From: Physcomitrium patens
Taxonomy: Eukaryota; Streptophyta; Bryopsida; Funariales; Funariaceae
Assembly: GCF_000002425.4 (NCBI RefSeq)
Contig: NC_037265.1
Span: 5,582,323-5,646,322, forward strand
DNA: 64,000 bases
Direction: 5' to 3'
Below are positions 1-13,100 of the stretch, piece by piece. Under the pieces are notes generated by a model. The model did no database searches. It saw only the letters and a list, made by a program, of their open reading frames with translations, and was not told the DNA's origin. The position numbers and the translations under genes were made by a program. The first letter of the stretch is position 1. Each line of letters starts with the position of its first letter.

Positions 1-594
1 TGAAATTGTACATGTAGAACACGTTTTGTATGACGGTTTCAACAAAAGATTGGTTAGGTTTATCCCGTTAATGTGCATGGCGCTGATTCCATGGGCTGTT
101 ATTTGTTTGTGCAGCATGTGGCTGATCGATTTGCAAAGCAATACTGTGCTCTGGTACATTTGCATTTCTCTTCTTTTCTTGTACTCTTTTGTCCAGCATT
201 GCTAGGTCCCTAATAGTAAATCGCACCCTCATGAAGAGAATATGTTGGGAGGATCCAGAGTATCAGTGATGTAGTTTTGTGTCAATTTTCATTATATCCT
301 TAATTGTTTCGGGATTAATTACATAATTGCATATACTTGATAATTGGCTTATCGTACAATCAAATCATATGCTGTATAATAGCTCATGAATGTTGGTTAG
401 TGGCGTAGGTTATACAGTTGATGTGGGGTTCAATAGAGGATTGATATTGACGAAAAGGGAGTATTGTAGTCTTTCCTTTAATCTAGATTTAACTGAAGTG
501 TTTAAGTTCTTCGGACTAATGATTTCAAAAATACTCCAAGTCGTCATAACAAGCTTAGCTCACGGTTTGTTTCTTCTTTTCTCCGTTATGCCAG
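1..594 (+). other. Intron or upstream part of the PHL-like gene
   Basis: This stretch is T-rich and has no reading frame that joins convincingly to the exon starting at 595. It ends in a pyrimidine-rich tract and a CCAG acceptor at 591-594, so most of it is probably an intron of the gene that continues to the right. Earlier exons would lie outside the window. I cannot exclude a very short exon here. Confidence 0.5.
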
Positions 595-2445
595 CTTAAG
601 AAGGAAAATTATGAGCTGGTTTCAGATGAAGTTCAACAAAGTGCTCCTCGAAATCCAGTTGTGAATGCAGCCTCGAGTGCTCGTCCCATGCCTGCAGGTG
701 CCTCCACCTTGGGCAATCCCCAAGTTGGCCACCTTGCAACTGCACAAAGAGCTGTAATGAATCCTCAGTTGATGCAAGGAGCTATGCCAGGCAACATAAT
801 GTCTAATAATTCAATGCAGCCATCATCTCCTAGCCAGTTGGCTGCCAACCGGATGCCACCTCCGTCTAATGCTCCTAGTCGGCAACAGATTATGAACAAT
901 CATATGGGGCAGCAAGCTGTCGCTTCAAATGTCAAGCCTACTCAAATCGATTCAACCCAAGCAGCTCAGATGGCAGCCCAACAGCAGCAACATCACCAGT
1001 TGCAGCAGCAGGCACAGATGCAACGGCAACCACAACAACAGCAACACCAACAACAGCAACATCAACATCAACAACAGATGGTGGCTGCCTCTCAATTAGC
1101 TCAGTTGACGGGTCAGGTAGGCTTTCATCCAATGTTCCTCATTGTGCTCGCTTCTCTGTTCATGATCTGGTTTGTCCTTGCAACTTGATTGAAGTTCAAA
1201 ATCTTACTTGGTTCTATCGTGGTTTGATGTGGTCAGGGACACAACTCCGCTGCCCCTCATCTGGTAGCCCAGTCTAATCAGCTGCAACAGCTGCAGTACA
1301 TGCAGCAACAGCAGCAGCAGCAGCAGCGACAACACCATCTCTTGAATCAGCGGAAAGTCATGTTACCAGGAACTATGGGAAACGCGCTGACGGGCATGAA
1401 TAATATGAATTCGGTAGGAATGCCACCAAATGCAGGTAATCAACCAAGTTTAGCCAACATGGTTAACCTTGGAGGGATGAATAACGTTTCTATGGGTGGA
1501 ATGAATCATATGGCGTCCATGTCTGGGATGTCGTCCCTGGGAATGTCGAGCCTTGGAAACATGGGCCAGTTGGGTGCTATGAATGCTATCGGACAACAAG
1601 CAAATCTTCTTAGATCCGGGCCTGGATCTGGACCTGGAACGATGAATCAGGCGGCTGCATTACAACAAGCCTCCAATGTGCAACAACTAGCAGCTGGGAG
1701 GGGACGGACAGGTACCGGTGTGCTGCCGAACGCAGCTGGAGTTCGGACTCAGGTGGATCCGCTCTCTGCTTTAGGAGGTACAAATCAGGTCCACGGAGGT
1801 CCTGGTGTTTCAGGAATGGTGCAGGGTATGAACAGGGGCAATAACCTTAGTGCATTACAACGAGCTCCAGTGACGGGGCTTGCCTCTACCAAGGTTCCCT
1901 CCGCAAGTCAGAACTACTACTTGAATTCATCGCAGCTTAGTGCCCAACAGCAACAACAGCTCAAGTCGCATCAGTTGACCTCTCAGCAGCTCAATCCACA
2001 GCTGCAACAGCAACAGCAACTTCTCAATCCACAACAGCAGCAACAGCAATTGCTCAATCCACAACCCCAGCAACAGCAACAGCAGCAGCAGCAGCAACTT
2101 CTCAGCTCGCAACAACAGCAGCAACAACAGCAACAACTGCTTACCTCGCAGCAGCTCAATTCTCAACAACTGAACACACAGCAGCAGATGAATCCACAAC
2201 AACAGTTGAGTGGGGGTGGCAGCCTGAATTCACTGGTTGGAAACCCAGCCAGCCCACAACTAAGTAGTGGTCAAAGTCTTGGAGCGGTGGGAAGCATAGG
2301 TGTAAGCTCATCTTCAGTTGAGCTTCAGAATGCTTCTCGTGCTGCGGCAGCTGCTGCCCGAACTCCTGTATTGCCGTCAAGGGCGCCGACTATGCCTCGA
2401 CCAGGACAACCACCACAACCAGGACAACCTCCTCAATCCCAGTAA
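595..2445 (+). CDS. PHL: PHL/SPT20-like glutamine-rich transcription cofactor, C-terminal exons
   Basis: Two exons are seen, about 595-1116 and 1237-2445. The donor is CAG|GTAGGC and the acceptor GGTCAG|GGAC, joined in phase 0, giving about 576 residues to a TAA stop. The protein is low in complexity. It has poly-Gln tracts rich in His and Leu, a Met/Asn/Gly-rich middle (GGMNNVSMGGMNHM, SGMSSLGMSSLG), and a tail reading GNPASPQLSSGQSLGAVGSI. From memory, that tail matches the end of the plant protein PHYTOCHROME-DEPENDENT LATE-FLOWERING, which is related to SPT20 subunits of the SAGA coactivator. The conserved N-terminal SPT20-type domain would lie before the window, so the family call rests on the tail and the Q-rich composition. 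Its role as a nuclear cofactor is family knowledge. Another Q-rich nuclear protein remains possible. Confidence 0.72.
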
Positions 2446-3325
2446 ATTACTGCTACTTATAGTTACGGAAGCTGTTGTATATAATTGTGCAGTTCTGAAC
2501 GATGATCTGGTGGAGTTGGAAGTTGGAAGTTGGAAGTTGCTGAGTACCCTTCAGGTCTGCATCAGCGGAACATCAATTAGCTTGTCCTAGGATTCTTGTG
2601 GACATTTGGTTGTATATACGTAGGATTCACTATCGAAGGGCGGGGCCTCACCTGGCAGTAGTTTGTGATTGAGATCTTTCCCGTGTACTTTAAATTAACT
2701 CATGAGTTTACCCATTGATGTCTTTTTATTTTATTTTATTTTATTGTGGTTTCCTCTATACGTAATTCAAATTCATTGCTCGCTTACACTACTTACTTGG
2801 CTGTTGATGTTTTGCTTGTTTGAAATCGTTAGTTTGGATACTGATTCTTGAGGACTCAACTAGATCGGTCTACTTGCTCAGACTTGGAGTTGTGTCCCCA
2901 TCCAAGCACACCTAATGTGGATGAAAGCTGCCTTAAGATTGATCAATCAGCGTGACCTCTTGTATATGAAAAAAATGAAAATTAAAAGAGGATTCGGTGA
3001 AAGAAACTACTTACACAGGTAACTGGCAAATTCATTCAAATCGCACAAGATAAACAGGATAAAGTATTAACCTCTAAAGGACATATTCTGCCACAGAAAG
3101 TGTAAAAGCAACACAACTTTCTTTCAGAGTCTCTACTTGAATTCACATTTTTTTATTTGTTAATAACTATCGAATCACCACAAACTGGTTTCTTGTATAA
3201 ATCTTAACTTTGTTGATATTTTACTCCACTATTTTTGGTAACATGCAAAGCTTCAATTAAAATTGAAATTTTTATTATTAACTTTATTTCTTACTTATAA
3301 TTTGTATATTTGATCAATATTTTTT
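2446..3325. other. 3' UTR and AT-rich spacer
   Basis: The 3' UTR of the Q-rich gene probably occupies the first few hundred bases, which include a short tandem GTTGGAA repeat near 2516-2540. From about 2950 the composition becomes strongly AT-rich. I see no gene. Confidence 0.5.
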
Positions 3326-3506
3326 GGGGAATGTTAAATAGACCCAAGTTTTTACTAAATCGACCTAGCCCATTTTTAGCCATCATGAAAAAAATAATGA
3401 TTTCTGGATTTATTTCCTCATTATTGGGTCTGCGACCAATGAAACCCAACCACATTCATCATGATTATCATATTCTTTATCAAGGGTGGGTCAATCTAAC
3501 ATTCTC
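3326..3506. mobile_element. MITE-like element, copy 1
   Basis: This is a non-coding element of about 181 bp. Its ends are inverted repeats: the left arm carries GAATGTTAAATAGACCCA and the right arm the inverted, slightly diverged form ending TAACATTCTC. The interior resembles the reverse complement of the element at 5064-5271, including a shared ACCAATGAAA and CATTCATCATGATTA. Two copies with matching ends and no coding capacity fit a miniature inverted-repeat transposable element. No convincing target-site duplication is visible, so the superfamily is unknown. Confidence 0.7.
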
Positions 3507-5063
3507 TTATTTATTTATTTTTTTATCTTAAACATTCTAAGTTTTTTAAAAATAATCTGTTACATATAGTAATTTTATGAATAGTTTGCAATATAAATCC
3601 AAGATTGGCTACAAGTATCAACAATAGTTTAATATGAACAAACCTTGATTCTTCTTTTCTTCTATTTTAGTATTAGTAATATTTAAGTAGTTCAAAATGT
3701 GTTATAAAAGATCTATAGTTTAATATATTCAATATTTTTAGATTTGAATCATTCTACTAACATAGTTAATTATTATCAATTTCAAATAAGTAATATAAAA
3801 TATATTTTATCTAAAAATAGTATGTTATTTGTTTTATTTGTAGATTTAGTAGAATTTAAATGTACTAATAAATATAACAATGTTTTAAACAATTTATTTT
3901 TGAAAAATATATTGTTATGAATTTTTTTTATATACTTAAATATTTGCAAAAAATATACAAAACATCAATATAAATTCTTATAATACATATTCTATCAGTA
4001 ATTAATCAAAAAAATGTTTAAAATGTTGAAAATATAACAATGCCCGATTGTTAGAAATATCGCATTTATTTATATTCTTATAAAATTCTCTTGTGTTCTT
4101 TTCATATTTACTTTTGGTGATTTTAAATATTATAGAACAAAAATATTTATCTATTTAAGTTTTCTTGGAAGAATTAAAAAAAAAAAAAAAAAAAAAAAAA
4201 CTTCTTAATAAGAATCAAACAAATAAATAGACTTATAATTTAATTTTAGTAAGTTGTTTAGACATAATGGATTGTCTTAAAAAAATTGATAGCTATTATA
4301 TTACCTAGATTTACATAATAAATATCACATGAATCAAATTATGAGTCAATTCATATTCAACACAGTCATTATCAACTATAAAATCATTTATTTTTAATTT
4401 GAAGTTTTGTAAAATTTAAACTCATAATTTGATTCATGTGATATTTATTATGATTCATGTGATATTTATTATGATATTATTAAACATATTATATTTATAT
4501 GTTTAATTTTGTAATATTTAATACAAGACTGTTTGAAATAATGCCTTTATAAAAAAAAACAACAACAATTATAATATTTACTTAAATTACATTTTTCTTT
4601 CAAATACGTATATTTTCATAGTTATCAAAAAAAAATTATACAAACTAGATAACACAACTAAAAGAATATATACATATATAATGTTATTTTCTACTGTTAT
4701 TCTTATTCTAAAAATTGAAGATTTAAATGGCTCATTTAAATTATACAATCTCATTTTATCAAATCAATTTAAATATATTTTTTATGATTGAATTCAAATT
4801 AAACATCAAATTTTAAAAGACAAAATCAAAATATTAGTATAGATGCATGCATGCAATGTAATTGCAAAAGAATTATGTTTCATAACACACATAAACAAGC
4901 ATGCATGCACACATAAATTAAAAAAATTCCAAGATTGATAACACATGCATTTAATACTTATTCTATGCACATTGATTTTTATTTTATTGCATAGGTTTGT
5001 AATATATCTATAAAAAGATTACACATCTTTTAAAGTTTTTGAGAGAAGTTCATAATACATATA
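3507..5063. other. AT-rich intergenic DNA with simple repeats
   Basis: There is no gene. The stretch holds a run of about 24 A at 4177-4200, the inverted repeat described separately (4313-4473), and alternating GCATGCATGCA-type motifs near 4845-4910. The composition is very AT-rich throughout. Confidence 0.6.
4313..4473. repeat. Inverted repeat with a partly duplicated right arm
   Basis: Arms of about 34 bp at 4313-4346 and 4420-4453 are reverse complements of each other, separated by about 73 bp. The last 21 bp of the right arm (4432-4452) are repeated exactly at 4453-4473. The transcript could fold into a hairpin. It does not share the ends of the flanking MITE-like copies. Confidence 0.75.
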
Positions 5064-5271
5064 GGAGAATGTTAAATAGACCCAGCTTTTTATTAAATAA
5101 ACCTACCCATGATGAAGAATAAGGTAATCATGATGAATGAGTTATGTTTTCATTGGTTTTGGATCTAGTAGTGAAGAAATGAGTCAAGAGGTTTTTTATT
5201 TTATTTATTTATTTATTTCCACGATGGCTAGGATAGGTGGGTCAATTCAGTGGGTCTATTTAACATTCCCC
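5064..5271. mobile_element. MITE-like element, copy 2 (opposite orientation)
   Basis: This element of about 208 bp has near-perfect 21-bp terminal inverted repeats with the core GAATGTTAAATAGACCCA at 5064-5084 and its inverse at 5251-5271. Only one of the 21 positions differs between arms. Its interior is homologous to copy 1 at 3326-3506 when reversed. It has no coding capacity. It sits about 330 bp upstream of the ribosomal protein start codon, directly beside a TA microsatellite, so it may lie at the edge of that promoter. Confidence 0.75.
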
Positions 5272-5598
5272 TTTATATATATATATATATATATATTTAT
5301 TTATCTTTCTTTCTTACATAGTAACAAGAATCAGCAACTAGAGAGGGGTAATTAATTAGGGTTTCGTAGACCTAAACGAGAGCTTGATGTGCCAAGTGTG
5401 AGCCCAGTTTGGGCGAGGTGCCAGAACGGGCCGGGCTGCACCCCCAGCGGGTGAGTGGGTGGGAGGGAGAGGGTGGAGGCCTGGCCCCTTATGTTCCCGT
5501 GAAGCCCTAATTGCCCCTTCTCTTTGGAGTCTTCGCCATCGCCCCGTGAACCCCCGTAATCCTCTGCGGCGCCTCAAGCTGCTGCGGATTTTCCAGCC
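5272..5598 (+). promoter_or_regulatory. Promoter and leader of the eL33 gene (telo-box, site II)
   Basis: A TA microsatellite (about 5275-5296) is followed by the telo-box TTAGGGTTT at 5356-5364, the site II-like AGCCCA at 5401-5406 and a GGGCC motif near 5428. Composition switches here from AT-rich to GC-rich. A telo-box plus site II is the classical arrangement at plant ribosomal protein promoters, which agrees with the gene that follows. The transcription start is not determined. Confidence 0.6.
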
Positions 5599-6734
5599 AT
5601 GGTGGAACGCAAGGGAGAGCGCGTCAGGTATGCTTCCTTCCTTCCTTCCTTCCTTCCTTGGTTGCTTGCTTGCCTTCATCCCGTATTCTCTCCCTCTTTC
5701 GGAAATCCATCGACAACTTTTCGGCGAAAATAGAGTCGAACAAACTGGGATTTGAGCCCTCCATCTGATGAGCTAGTATAGCTGTGCTAGCGTTTCACCT
5801 CTTCGGGATTGGGGTGTGCGATTTCACGGTTAGTAGCGCGGATTTGGAATCACGCTCCCATGCAGTGGAGTTAGGAACTGTGAGCTTGTTTTGATTTGTG
5901 TGAGTAGGTATTTTCGAGTTTCTTCCTTGGTGTTTCCTGAGTGGTGGGGTATGATGTATTTTTTTTCTGCGGCAGGTTGTACGTCCGGGGGACCATCCTC
6001 GGGTATAAGAGGTAATACACCATCCCAGGTTTCTGATTGTGTTGCTGAGATTGGCGCCAAGTTTTTGCCGAAGTAGCTTGGCAGAAATTCTGCATTCTTT
6101 TTGTTTTGACCTCGAGTTCACTGCGGAGTGATCGATTGTGTTGTGTTTGAATATTTTTTTTAAATTTCGAAGATTTGTGTGAAGGTTGTTATCAGAGTGA
6201 CTATTTCAGAAACATTATGTTAATCTTATTTTCCTCATCAACAGGAAGTGAGTTTCTGAGGGTTTTTACGAATTCTCGATTCTTATAACTTTGTTTGTGC
6301 TCGTGCAGATCGAAGTCTAACCAGTACCCTAGCACCTCACTCCTTCAGATTGAAGGTGTGAATACTTCTGACGAGGTTAACTGGTACCTCGGAAAGAGGT
6401 TGGCCTACGTCTACAAGGCCAAGACTAAGAAGAATGGATCTCAGTTCCGTGTCATCTGGGGCAAGGTTGCTCGCGCTCACGGAAGCAGTGGAGTTGTCCG
6501 CGCCAGATTCCGGAGCAATCTTCCTCCCTCATCGTTGGTATGTTTGGACTTGTTGCCTCTAATTACTTCTCTCCTTGTGCCATACAATGTGGCATGTGAT
6601 CATCACGAACATCTGCAATGCAGCTACTGATTAAGTGCAGTTAGAATGTTCACCGTTTTCTTATCTGATGGGGTGCTTGGTCTTGAATTTAGGGTGCCAG
6701 AGTGAGAGTGTTCATGTACCCCAGCCGCATCTAG
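5599..6734 (+). CDS. RPL35A: 60S ribosomal protein eL33 (L35a)
   Basis: Four exons, 5599-5627, 5976-6011, 6309-6537 and 6693-6734, join in frame to a 111-residue protein. It starts [20 protein letters not shown] and ends [10 protein letters not shown] before TAG. All introns are GT-AG. Length and sequence are those of the eL33 family, a structural protein of the large ribosomal subunit in the cytosol. The first exon is tiny (10 codons), as is common for plant ribosomal protein genes, and the first intron contains a CTTC microsatellite (about 5634-5660). Conserved blocks such as [14 protein letters not shown] and [17 protein letters not shown] make the identification firm. The start codon is the first ATG after a GC-rich leader with promoter motifs typical of translation genes. 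Confidence 0.96.
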
Positions 6735-9700
6735 AATGGTAAGGTTTTTGTGGAGTTAAATTGATCTCGAATTTTCTGTGTATATTCCTGTTTGCAATAT
6801 TCCATTTCTTCGGTTTTCTCTCGTGTGTATGGGAGATGCACTCATAAAGCACCTCGTATCTCCAACATGAGAGTTGGTTATTTAGATGAGTTCAGTTGAT
6901 GAACAGATTGAAGTATTGGGGTTTAAAAACCGTATGTGTTTAACTTTCGATGTTAATCATCGGATGCTCTCTACTGGGATATTTATCTGACACCAGTTCA
7001 CATTCATGCAGGAGCTCTTGGATAAGAAGGATTCAATGGATTTCAGCAATACGTCTTAGTAGAATCAAGTTGTCAGACACTCTAAAACATTCAACGACGG
7101 TTATGAATACGAGGATGTTGTTATTGTTTTCTTCTTTGAAGGAAGTTCAATACATTCACATTTGCAGCAGCCTTGATCTTTGCTCTGAATTGTTTATTTT
7201 CCTACATTGAGGTGCATGAGATCAATTCTGGCATAACGTTGGGTGGTTGTTTCGTTGTGTTTGTAAGATTGATGATGGGGCTTGCACACATTTATGTACT
7301 CAAGGAATTATAAATCTGTTGCTCGGCCGTTCCCCTTGTTATACATCGTGTTAGTCTCTTGGAGACTAGGGATATTCTTGTCCGTTATTGCAACAATTAG
7401 CGGTATTCTTGTAGGTACACGGTTCCGCCACACCAGACATCAATGGTCATACAACGGGGGTTCAATGTTTTGATTCATAAATTTAAATCAGAAATCCTTC
7501 TGCACGATCACCATACCCGATGGTTATCAACGCTGATATTGGGTCCTAACCCCTGTGTAAACCAACAGTTACCCCATATCTGTGCACAATGACACCCTTG
7601 CACAACTTTGATTGCACAACTTTGATTGTCCGCCTCTGGATTCGCTGTGAGACTACCATGAAAGCAATGGCGAGAGGATCGGACGTTAGTCGAAGCGGAG
7701 TTGTTTTCAGAACATTAGGTTGGTGTGCGTTCCCTGATGGCTTCGACCATCAGATCTTTCGCTGTTTGGTGACTACGATAATTTGCGATGGATTTGTTTT
7801 CAAAATTAACCGTAAATGCTAACGTTCTACGCAACACTGTGCACACTTGTGAACAGATAAAAGGCTAAACATTACATTGTTTGATTGCTTGTTTGTGGGA
7901 ACCTAACATTGTGACTGAGCTCCTGTTGACGAGTGCAACTATTTTCGTCCAATTCCAATCACTCGGAATTGCTTCCGAGTATGGACTACAGTTTCTGTGC
8001 CCATTTTTGTGAGCATGACCTGACGTGGTCGCCAATCCTGTCAGCTTACGAATAATGAAACGTGGTTGTTTTCACGGAAATGTTGTCGGTAACCTTTCTA
8101 ACTTCGATTCACTTGTTGCTCTTTTTGGAAAATCAATCGGCTGCTCATCACTGAAAGAGAAAGAAAAGTCTTGAACATCAGATCTCACCAGAGATCTAGT
8201 AAACTGTAGATCAACGATTTAACAATAAAGGAGATTCTTAACAAGATATTTTTAGAAAATTAAGGAATTTGCGGAAGCTCTTGGAAATGCTGGAACTTTT
8301 TGCAAACAACTCGCTCTAACCGGAAGTCTTTTGTATAACAGTGGAAGCTCTGCGAGCCTAACTTGATGGATAACTTCTGATTTTGCTTTCTGTTTGTATA
8401 AGTGAACGGGTAGTAAGGCGTCTATCTACTTGTTCTTCTGAGCTCCTGCAAACTGGTAGGCTGTTCTCTTGCTTTCAGGATCTGCTGCGGTAGCGGTAGG
8501 CCTCGGTTGTTTGGCGGATGGCAACTGACGCTTGAATGTTTCTGCATGCGAGTGTGGCGATGGGGTACTTTCATCTATTTTCCGCCAAGCCTCATTAATG
8601 TCAGTGCGTATCATGTAAATCCTATTTTGCGGAGAGCAGGGTAGTTCATGCACATAACTTGGTGATGGCGATTGAGGAATAATATGTAAATGTTGAATAA
8701 CTGGGTCATTCAATCATTCAGTTGCGGTAGAGAATTGAGCCGCGCATATTTGAATGAGTTGCCAAACAAGGGGTACAATGAGCGCAGATCTTGAGTTGGT
8801 TATTGTGACGCCTATTTCAATTCGTTGTACCGAGTTGGGTGAAGCTGTAAGATCCCACCAAATTGGACTTGTGTGCTGGTAGTCATGTCGTGAACACAAT
8901 TGCAACATGAACAAAGGCTGACTGATCTCACAACTTTTGATGGAGAAAGCAAATTATCATCAATGAAGTATTTGGCCCTTGTGTATCACGCCGGGCCTAT
9001 TTGGCCAAATGTGGACGCATGCAGTTCAAATGTATCCGTGATTTTCAACAACTCAAAGTTTGTTATAACTCATAATATCAACAGATTTTGATGCGTCAAG
9101 AGACCATCCTGACTGGTAATTCGATATGTACACATGTAAATAATGTTGCATAGATTTCATGTTGACTACGATTGAAATTCATGTTGCTGTTCAAGCACAC
9201 ATTTCAGCCCGGTTCGAGACGGGTTCAGAACTGGTTTACTCACCAGAAGCACAACCAGACGTTTTCAGGGGTTTCAATCCAAGAGGGGGCCAGAATACAG
9301 TGGCTGACAGTCGGACCACAACACGAAAACCATAGCTGTGCGATGGAGATTTTGAATTCGGCATATGGCCGTGACGAAGCTTTCTTTATCAAGTTGTTCA
9401 TATCCAGGACTATGGTGGACCTGGAACCTGAGGTGAAATATTTTGTTGATTGTTCAGACATCACAAGCAGCTTCCTTTTCTCATGTACAAGATCGCTTGG
9501 CAGCAGTACGAAAGCGTTAGGAGGAGGGGGGACTTGGGTGCAAAATCTTCTTGTCATTGGACAAAACAAACTTTCATAGCTGTAGAGAGAATGTTACAGG
9601 CTCTGGCAGCACTTGCTCCCAGATGGACCCAACTAACATGAGGAAGACATGATTTGGGGGCTCCACTTTAGCAGCCTCGCACTTTCTGTTTTTGACCTTC

Positions 9701-10856
9701 TTTCCCACTCTATTCTCAGTATTGCTTACAGTTGTAAAGGAGCCAAATTCGTGTCAACGGCAAATCAAATTATTGTTAACACATTCGAGTTGGCTCTTCA
9801 TCGCCTCCACATCACAAACAGAATGTCTTCTTATTCCTGGCATTCATTCACTTCGACAGACATGGTGGTACAATCATGGCTAGCATGGGCAACAACCGCA
9901 AATGTTATGCAGAGAGAGAGATGTGATGGATGAAGGATAGCTTTCAGAAAAAAGAAAAAAGAAAAAATAAAAAAATTCAGCAAACAAGCCTTATGCTTAG
10001 AATGCCTGTGTCCCTGCGGCAAGGGGGAAAAAAAAAATAAAAAACAAAAACAAAAAAAGCACCACCACTGCTCTGGACATATCTCTTCCATAGCATTCCA
10101 GATTATTGGGGTGTGAAAAAAGAGCAGAAGCAATGGACCTGCACAGTAACTAGCAACGCGCCTTTTTCTCACTCACTCAAGTCAAAATAATTGAACCGGG
10201 TGCATTGCATTGGTGGTGAGTGGTGGACAAACTAAAGCTCCTCTCTCGGAACTGAACCCACTTCCTATTTCTAAGATCAAAGACACCCACCGGATGTCAG
10301 TCAAACCCACAACAACAATAATGGAAAAAACTTCATGTGGAAGAAATGGAGAAAATCCTCCTATCAACAGAACCAGCACTGAAGACAAGTTCCAAAACCC
10401 GAAAAAGGGGTTAGGGAATGCCAACGCCCTTTCACCCTTAAGACTCTTTCTGACGTCCAGATTAGGAACCAATAATACTGACTTAGTGAAGCGAGGACTA
10501 AGTCCCACCCACTAATTAATGCCAGGATTCTTAAACACGCATTGGTGGACGACCACTGACCCATTATGGAGCCGGACTCTGCTTATCCATATAAGGAGCC
10601 AACACTGGATGAGTGAATGATATTTGGATATTAGACCATGGATGGATGTTGGGATTTATTCATCCAGTATACATATACCAGGAATTATGAAGTGTGTGCA
10701 TTGGAGTAATCGTCGCAGGTACCGTCGGAGCCTCGCTGCGCGGCTAATGGCTCCCTTCTTGGCATCCCGTGTGGATGAATGAAGTCAGTGGATGAAATTG
10801 TATTCCATTGTGATTACATTCATTCATGTGTCCTCTTCATCCACGAGATACATATA
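6735..10856. other. Long intergenic stretch without a supported gene
   Basis: The first few hundred bases should contain the 3' UTR of the eL33 gene. Composition is balanced, and several open frames of 60-135 codons occur on both strands (for example 8426-8713 - and 9172-9579 +). None shows a recognisable family, and none joins to others through clear splice sites. A-rich tracts lie at about 9945-9970 and 10027-10060. A noncoding transcript cannot be excluded. Confidence 0.5.
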
Positions 10857-11366
10857 TAAATATATATGAGGATGTATTAAAGGGTGTTGCGATTGATTGA
10901 TTGATTGATTTATTAAAGGCGTTTTCTAAAATCGTAGTTATGTGTAATGTATCCATGTGAGATGCATATACAATAATGATTTCAACCACATTAAAGTCTC
11001 TACCATCAATAGCCCACTTGTTATGAATAATGTAATTATCCACCAACGTGGTTTTTTTCTTTTTATTTTTTACACCTTTTATATATGCTATATGATTATT
11101 GAGCTTGCATTCATTGATTGTGTGTTTGTTGATGGAGATTAATGGGATAAAAACATACTGTGTGTAATGTTGAAATGAGTGTTAAATTGTTCAATCTACA
11201 CACTATAAAAGTTGGCTTATTTTTTTGTATTTTGGATGTAGTGTTGTTTGCCACAAAATTTTGAATATATCTTGTATTTGAATCAAGAGTTTGAAATAAA
11301 TATGAAAAATTAAAAATTAAAAACGAGACAAAATTTATTGTTGATAATTGGTCTTTCATAAATCAA

Positions 11367-11399
<33 letters not shown>

Positions 11400-13100
11400 T
11401 CACTCATGGTTTCCTCATAATTGAGATTTGAATGTAAATATAATCAAGTAATTCAATCATGATTGATTTTGAGTTGGTATCATAGACTATAGGCTTCATA
11501 TTTGAAAGTAGATAGGGAGTAGATATTTTTTGAAATTACAATTTGTTGAATATAAAACATGGTTTCATTCACACATAGATAATGCAAAAATAAAATAAAC
11601 AAACAATAATAAATATGAATCCAGCTATTTTTTTAAAAATCAGATGCTTCTGGTAAATCTAACCACATGGATCTTTATATTTGCATTCACACCCATGTTA
11701 TTTTATTAATTTATTAAAAATGGATACCTTTAAAAGTAAAAAATATATGTAAATAAAATCCCATAAAAATTTATAAAAAAGAGTTGTTATGACATAAATA
11801 GTTGGTGGTAGTAATAGTATGAAACGAAATAAAACAATAAATAAGAAATAATGATGCTTCTAGAAAATAAACAAATGCATGTTACTAAATCCATAATGGA
11901 TTAAATTTCTTAGAGTTTCTAAATCGTAATGAGAATCTTGCTAGAAGGGGCTATCATAATATTTAGGTTTAGGTTTTCAAATTTTATGTGACTTGTGTGT
12001 AGCCTATTCTACATCATACAAGTATGTAGCAAAAGCATGTACAAGACCTTTCTGGCACACTTGTGTCATTGTTTCATATTTCAATTATTTGTTCATTAAT
12101 TTTCGTGTATATATATATATATATATATATATACTCACACACACACTCACACATACATGAATAAGTGAATGAGAAGTAGATATTGTGCAGGTGACAATTC
12201 ATTGAAAGCCGATGAAAAGAACTGTGAATAATTTTAAGTTTTGAACATTTAGATGCTATTCACAAGGCATTTTGCAGTTATTTTTATTTTTATTTTCATT
12301 AATGGATACGTATGCTTTTTTCAATAGTTTTATACATTATATTTTCAAAGGTGACTTGGAAGATAGTTAAATTGATAATTGTAAGCACTTTTAGGTTAAA
12401 GTATCCACATTGTGTACAACAATGGTCTTCCCCAATATGGCATTTCATGAGCTTGACTTTGATACTATGCAAGCAACAAGTGGCTGTTTCCTATTCAATA
12501 CACCGAAAGCATCGTACAGGAAAAAAATATGTAGAAAATGGCAATGTTTGCTAATGGATTACCAATCATTGTTTTTCTTCATTTTTTATTACTACTATTT
12601 TCACATCAAACAATACATGAAAAGTAATTCCCATGCTAATCGCCTAATATATATATATATATATATATCCACAGACGAGCATCTAGAATGCGATTAACAG
12701 CAAAGTTCCTGGATAAGTAAGTTGCCATGAACTTCCAGTAACAGGCGATGTTTGTATAGAAAACATGAACTGCGTAGTTTGGCAGTCAGAGGGTCTAAAA
12801 GCAGAGGAACAAGTGCGATGAATGGATCAGAATCTAGTTTGCTCAAGACTAGAAAGCGCCGTTGGGTTCGAGTCATAGATCGAGTTCATCATCGGAATCA
12901 ATCCCCATCCTGATCTAGTTTTCTAAAACTCGCACCACATCACGACTTACGTGGACAAGATACGGAGACAGTTTTTCACGCACTGGGGCGCTGCTCCCCC
13001 ACACATCCGTAGGCTCCGCGGATGTGTGGAGGAGTTATCGACAGTTTAGCAATATAAACATTATATGCATACATATATATATATATATATATATAAACCA
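10857..13100. other. AT-rich intergenic DNA with TA microsatellites
   Basis: There is no gene. The stretch contains short GATT repeats near 10890-10908 and TA runs at about 12109-12133, 12647-12668 and 13073-13094. Flanking sequence is mostly A/T with long T-rich tracts. Confidence 0.6.

Noticed and set aside
1927-2202. Leucine-rich open frame on the minus strand
   Set aside because: It is the complement of the CAG/CAA tracts of the Q-rich gene, which read as poly-Leu on the other strand.
8426-8713. 95-codon minus-strand frame of mixed composition
   Set aside because: No recognised domain, promoter or flanking exon. It may be chance.
9205-9220. GGTTCGAGAC, similar to a tRNA B box
   Set aside because: No cloverleaf or A box at the correct distance. 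Not called as a tRNA.
9172-9579. 135-codon frame on the plus strand
   Set aside because: No family resemblance, no splice partners, and an overlapping 109-codon frame on the other strand. Kept out of the gene list.
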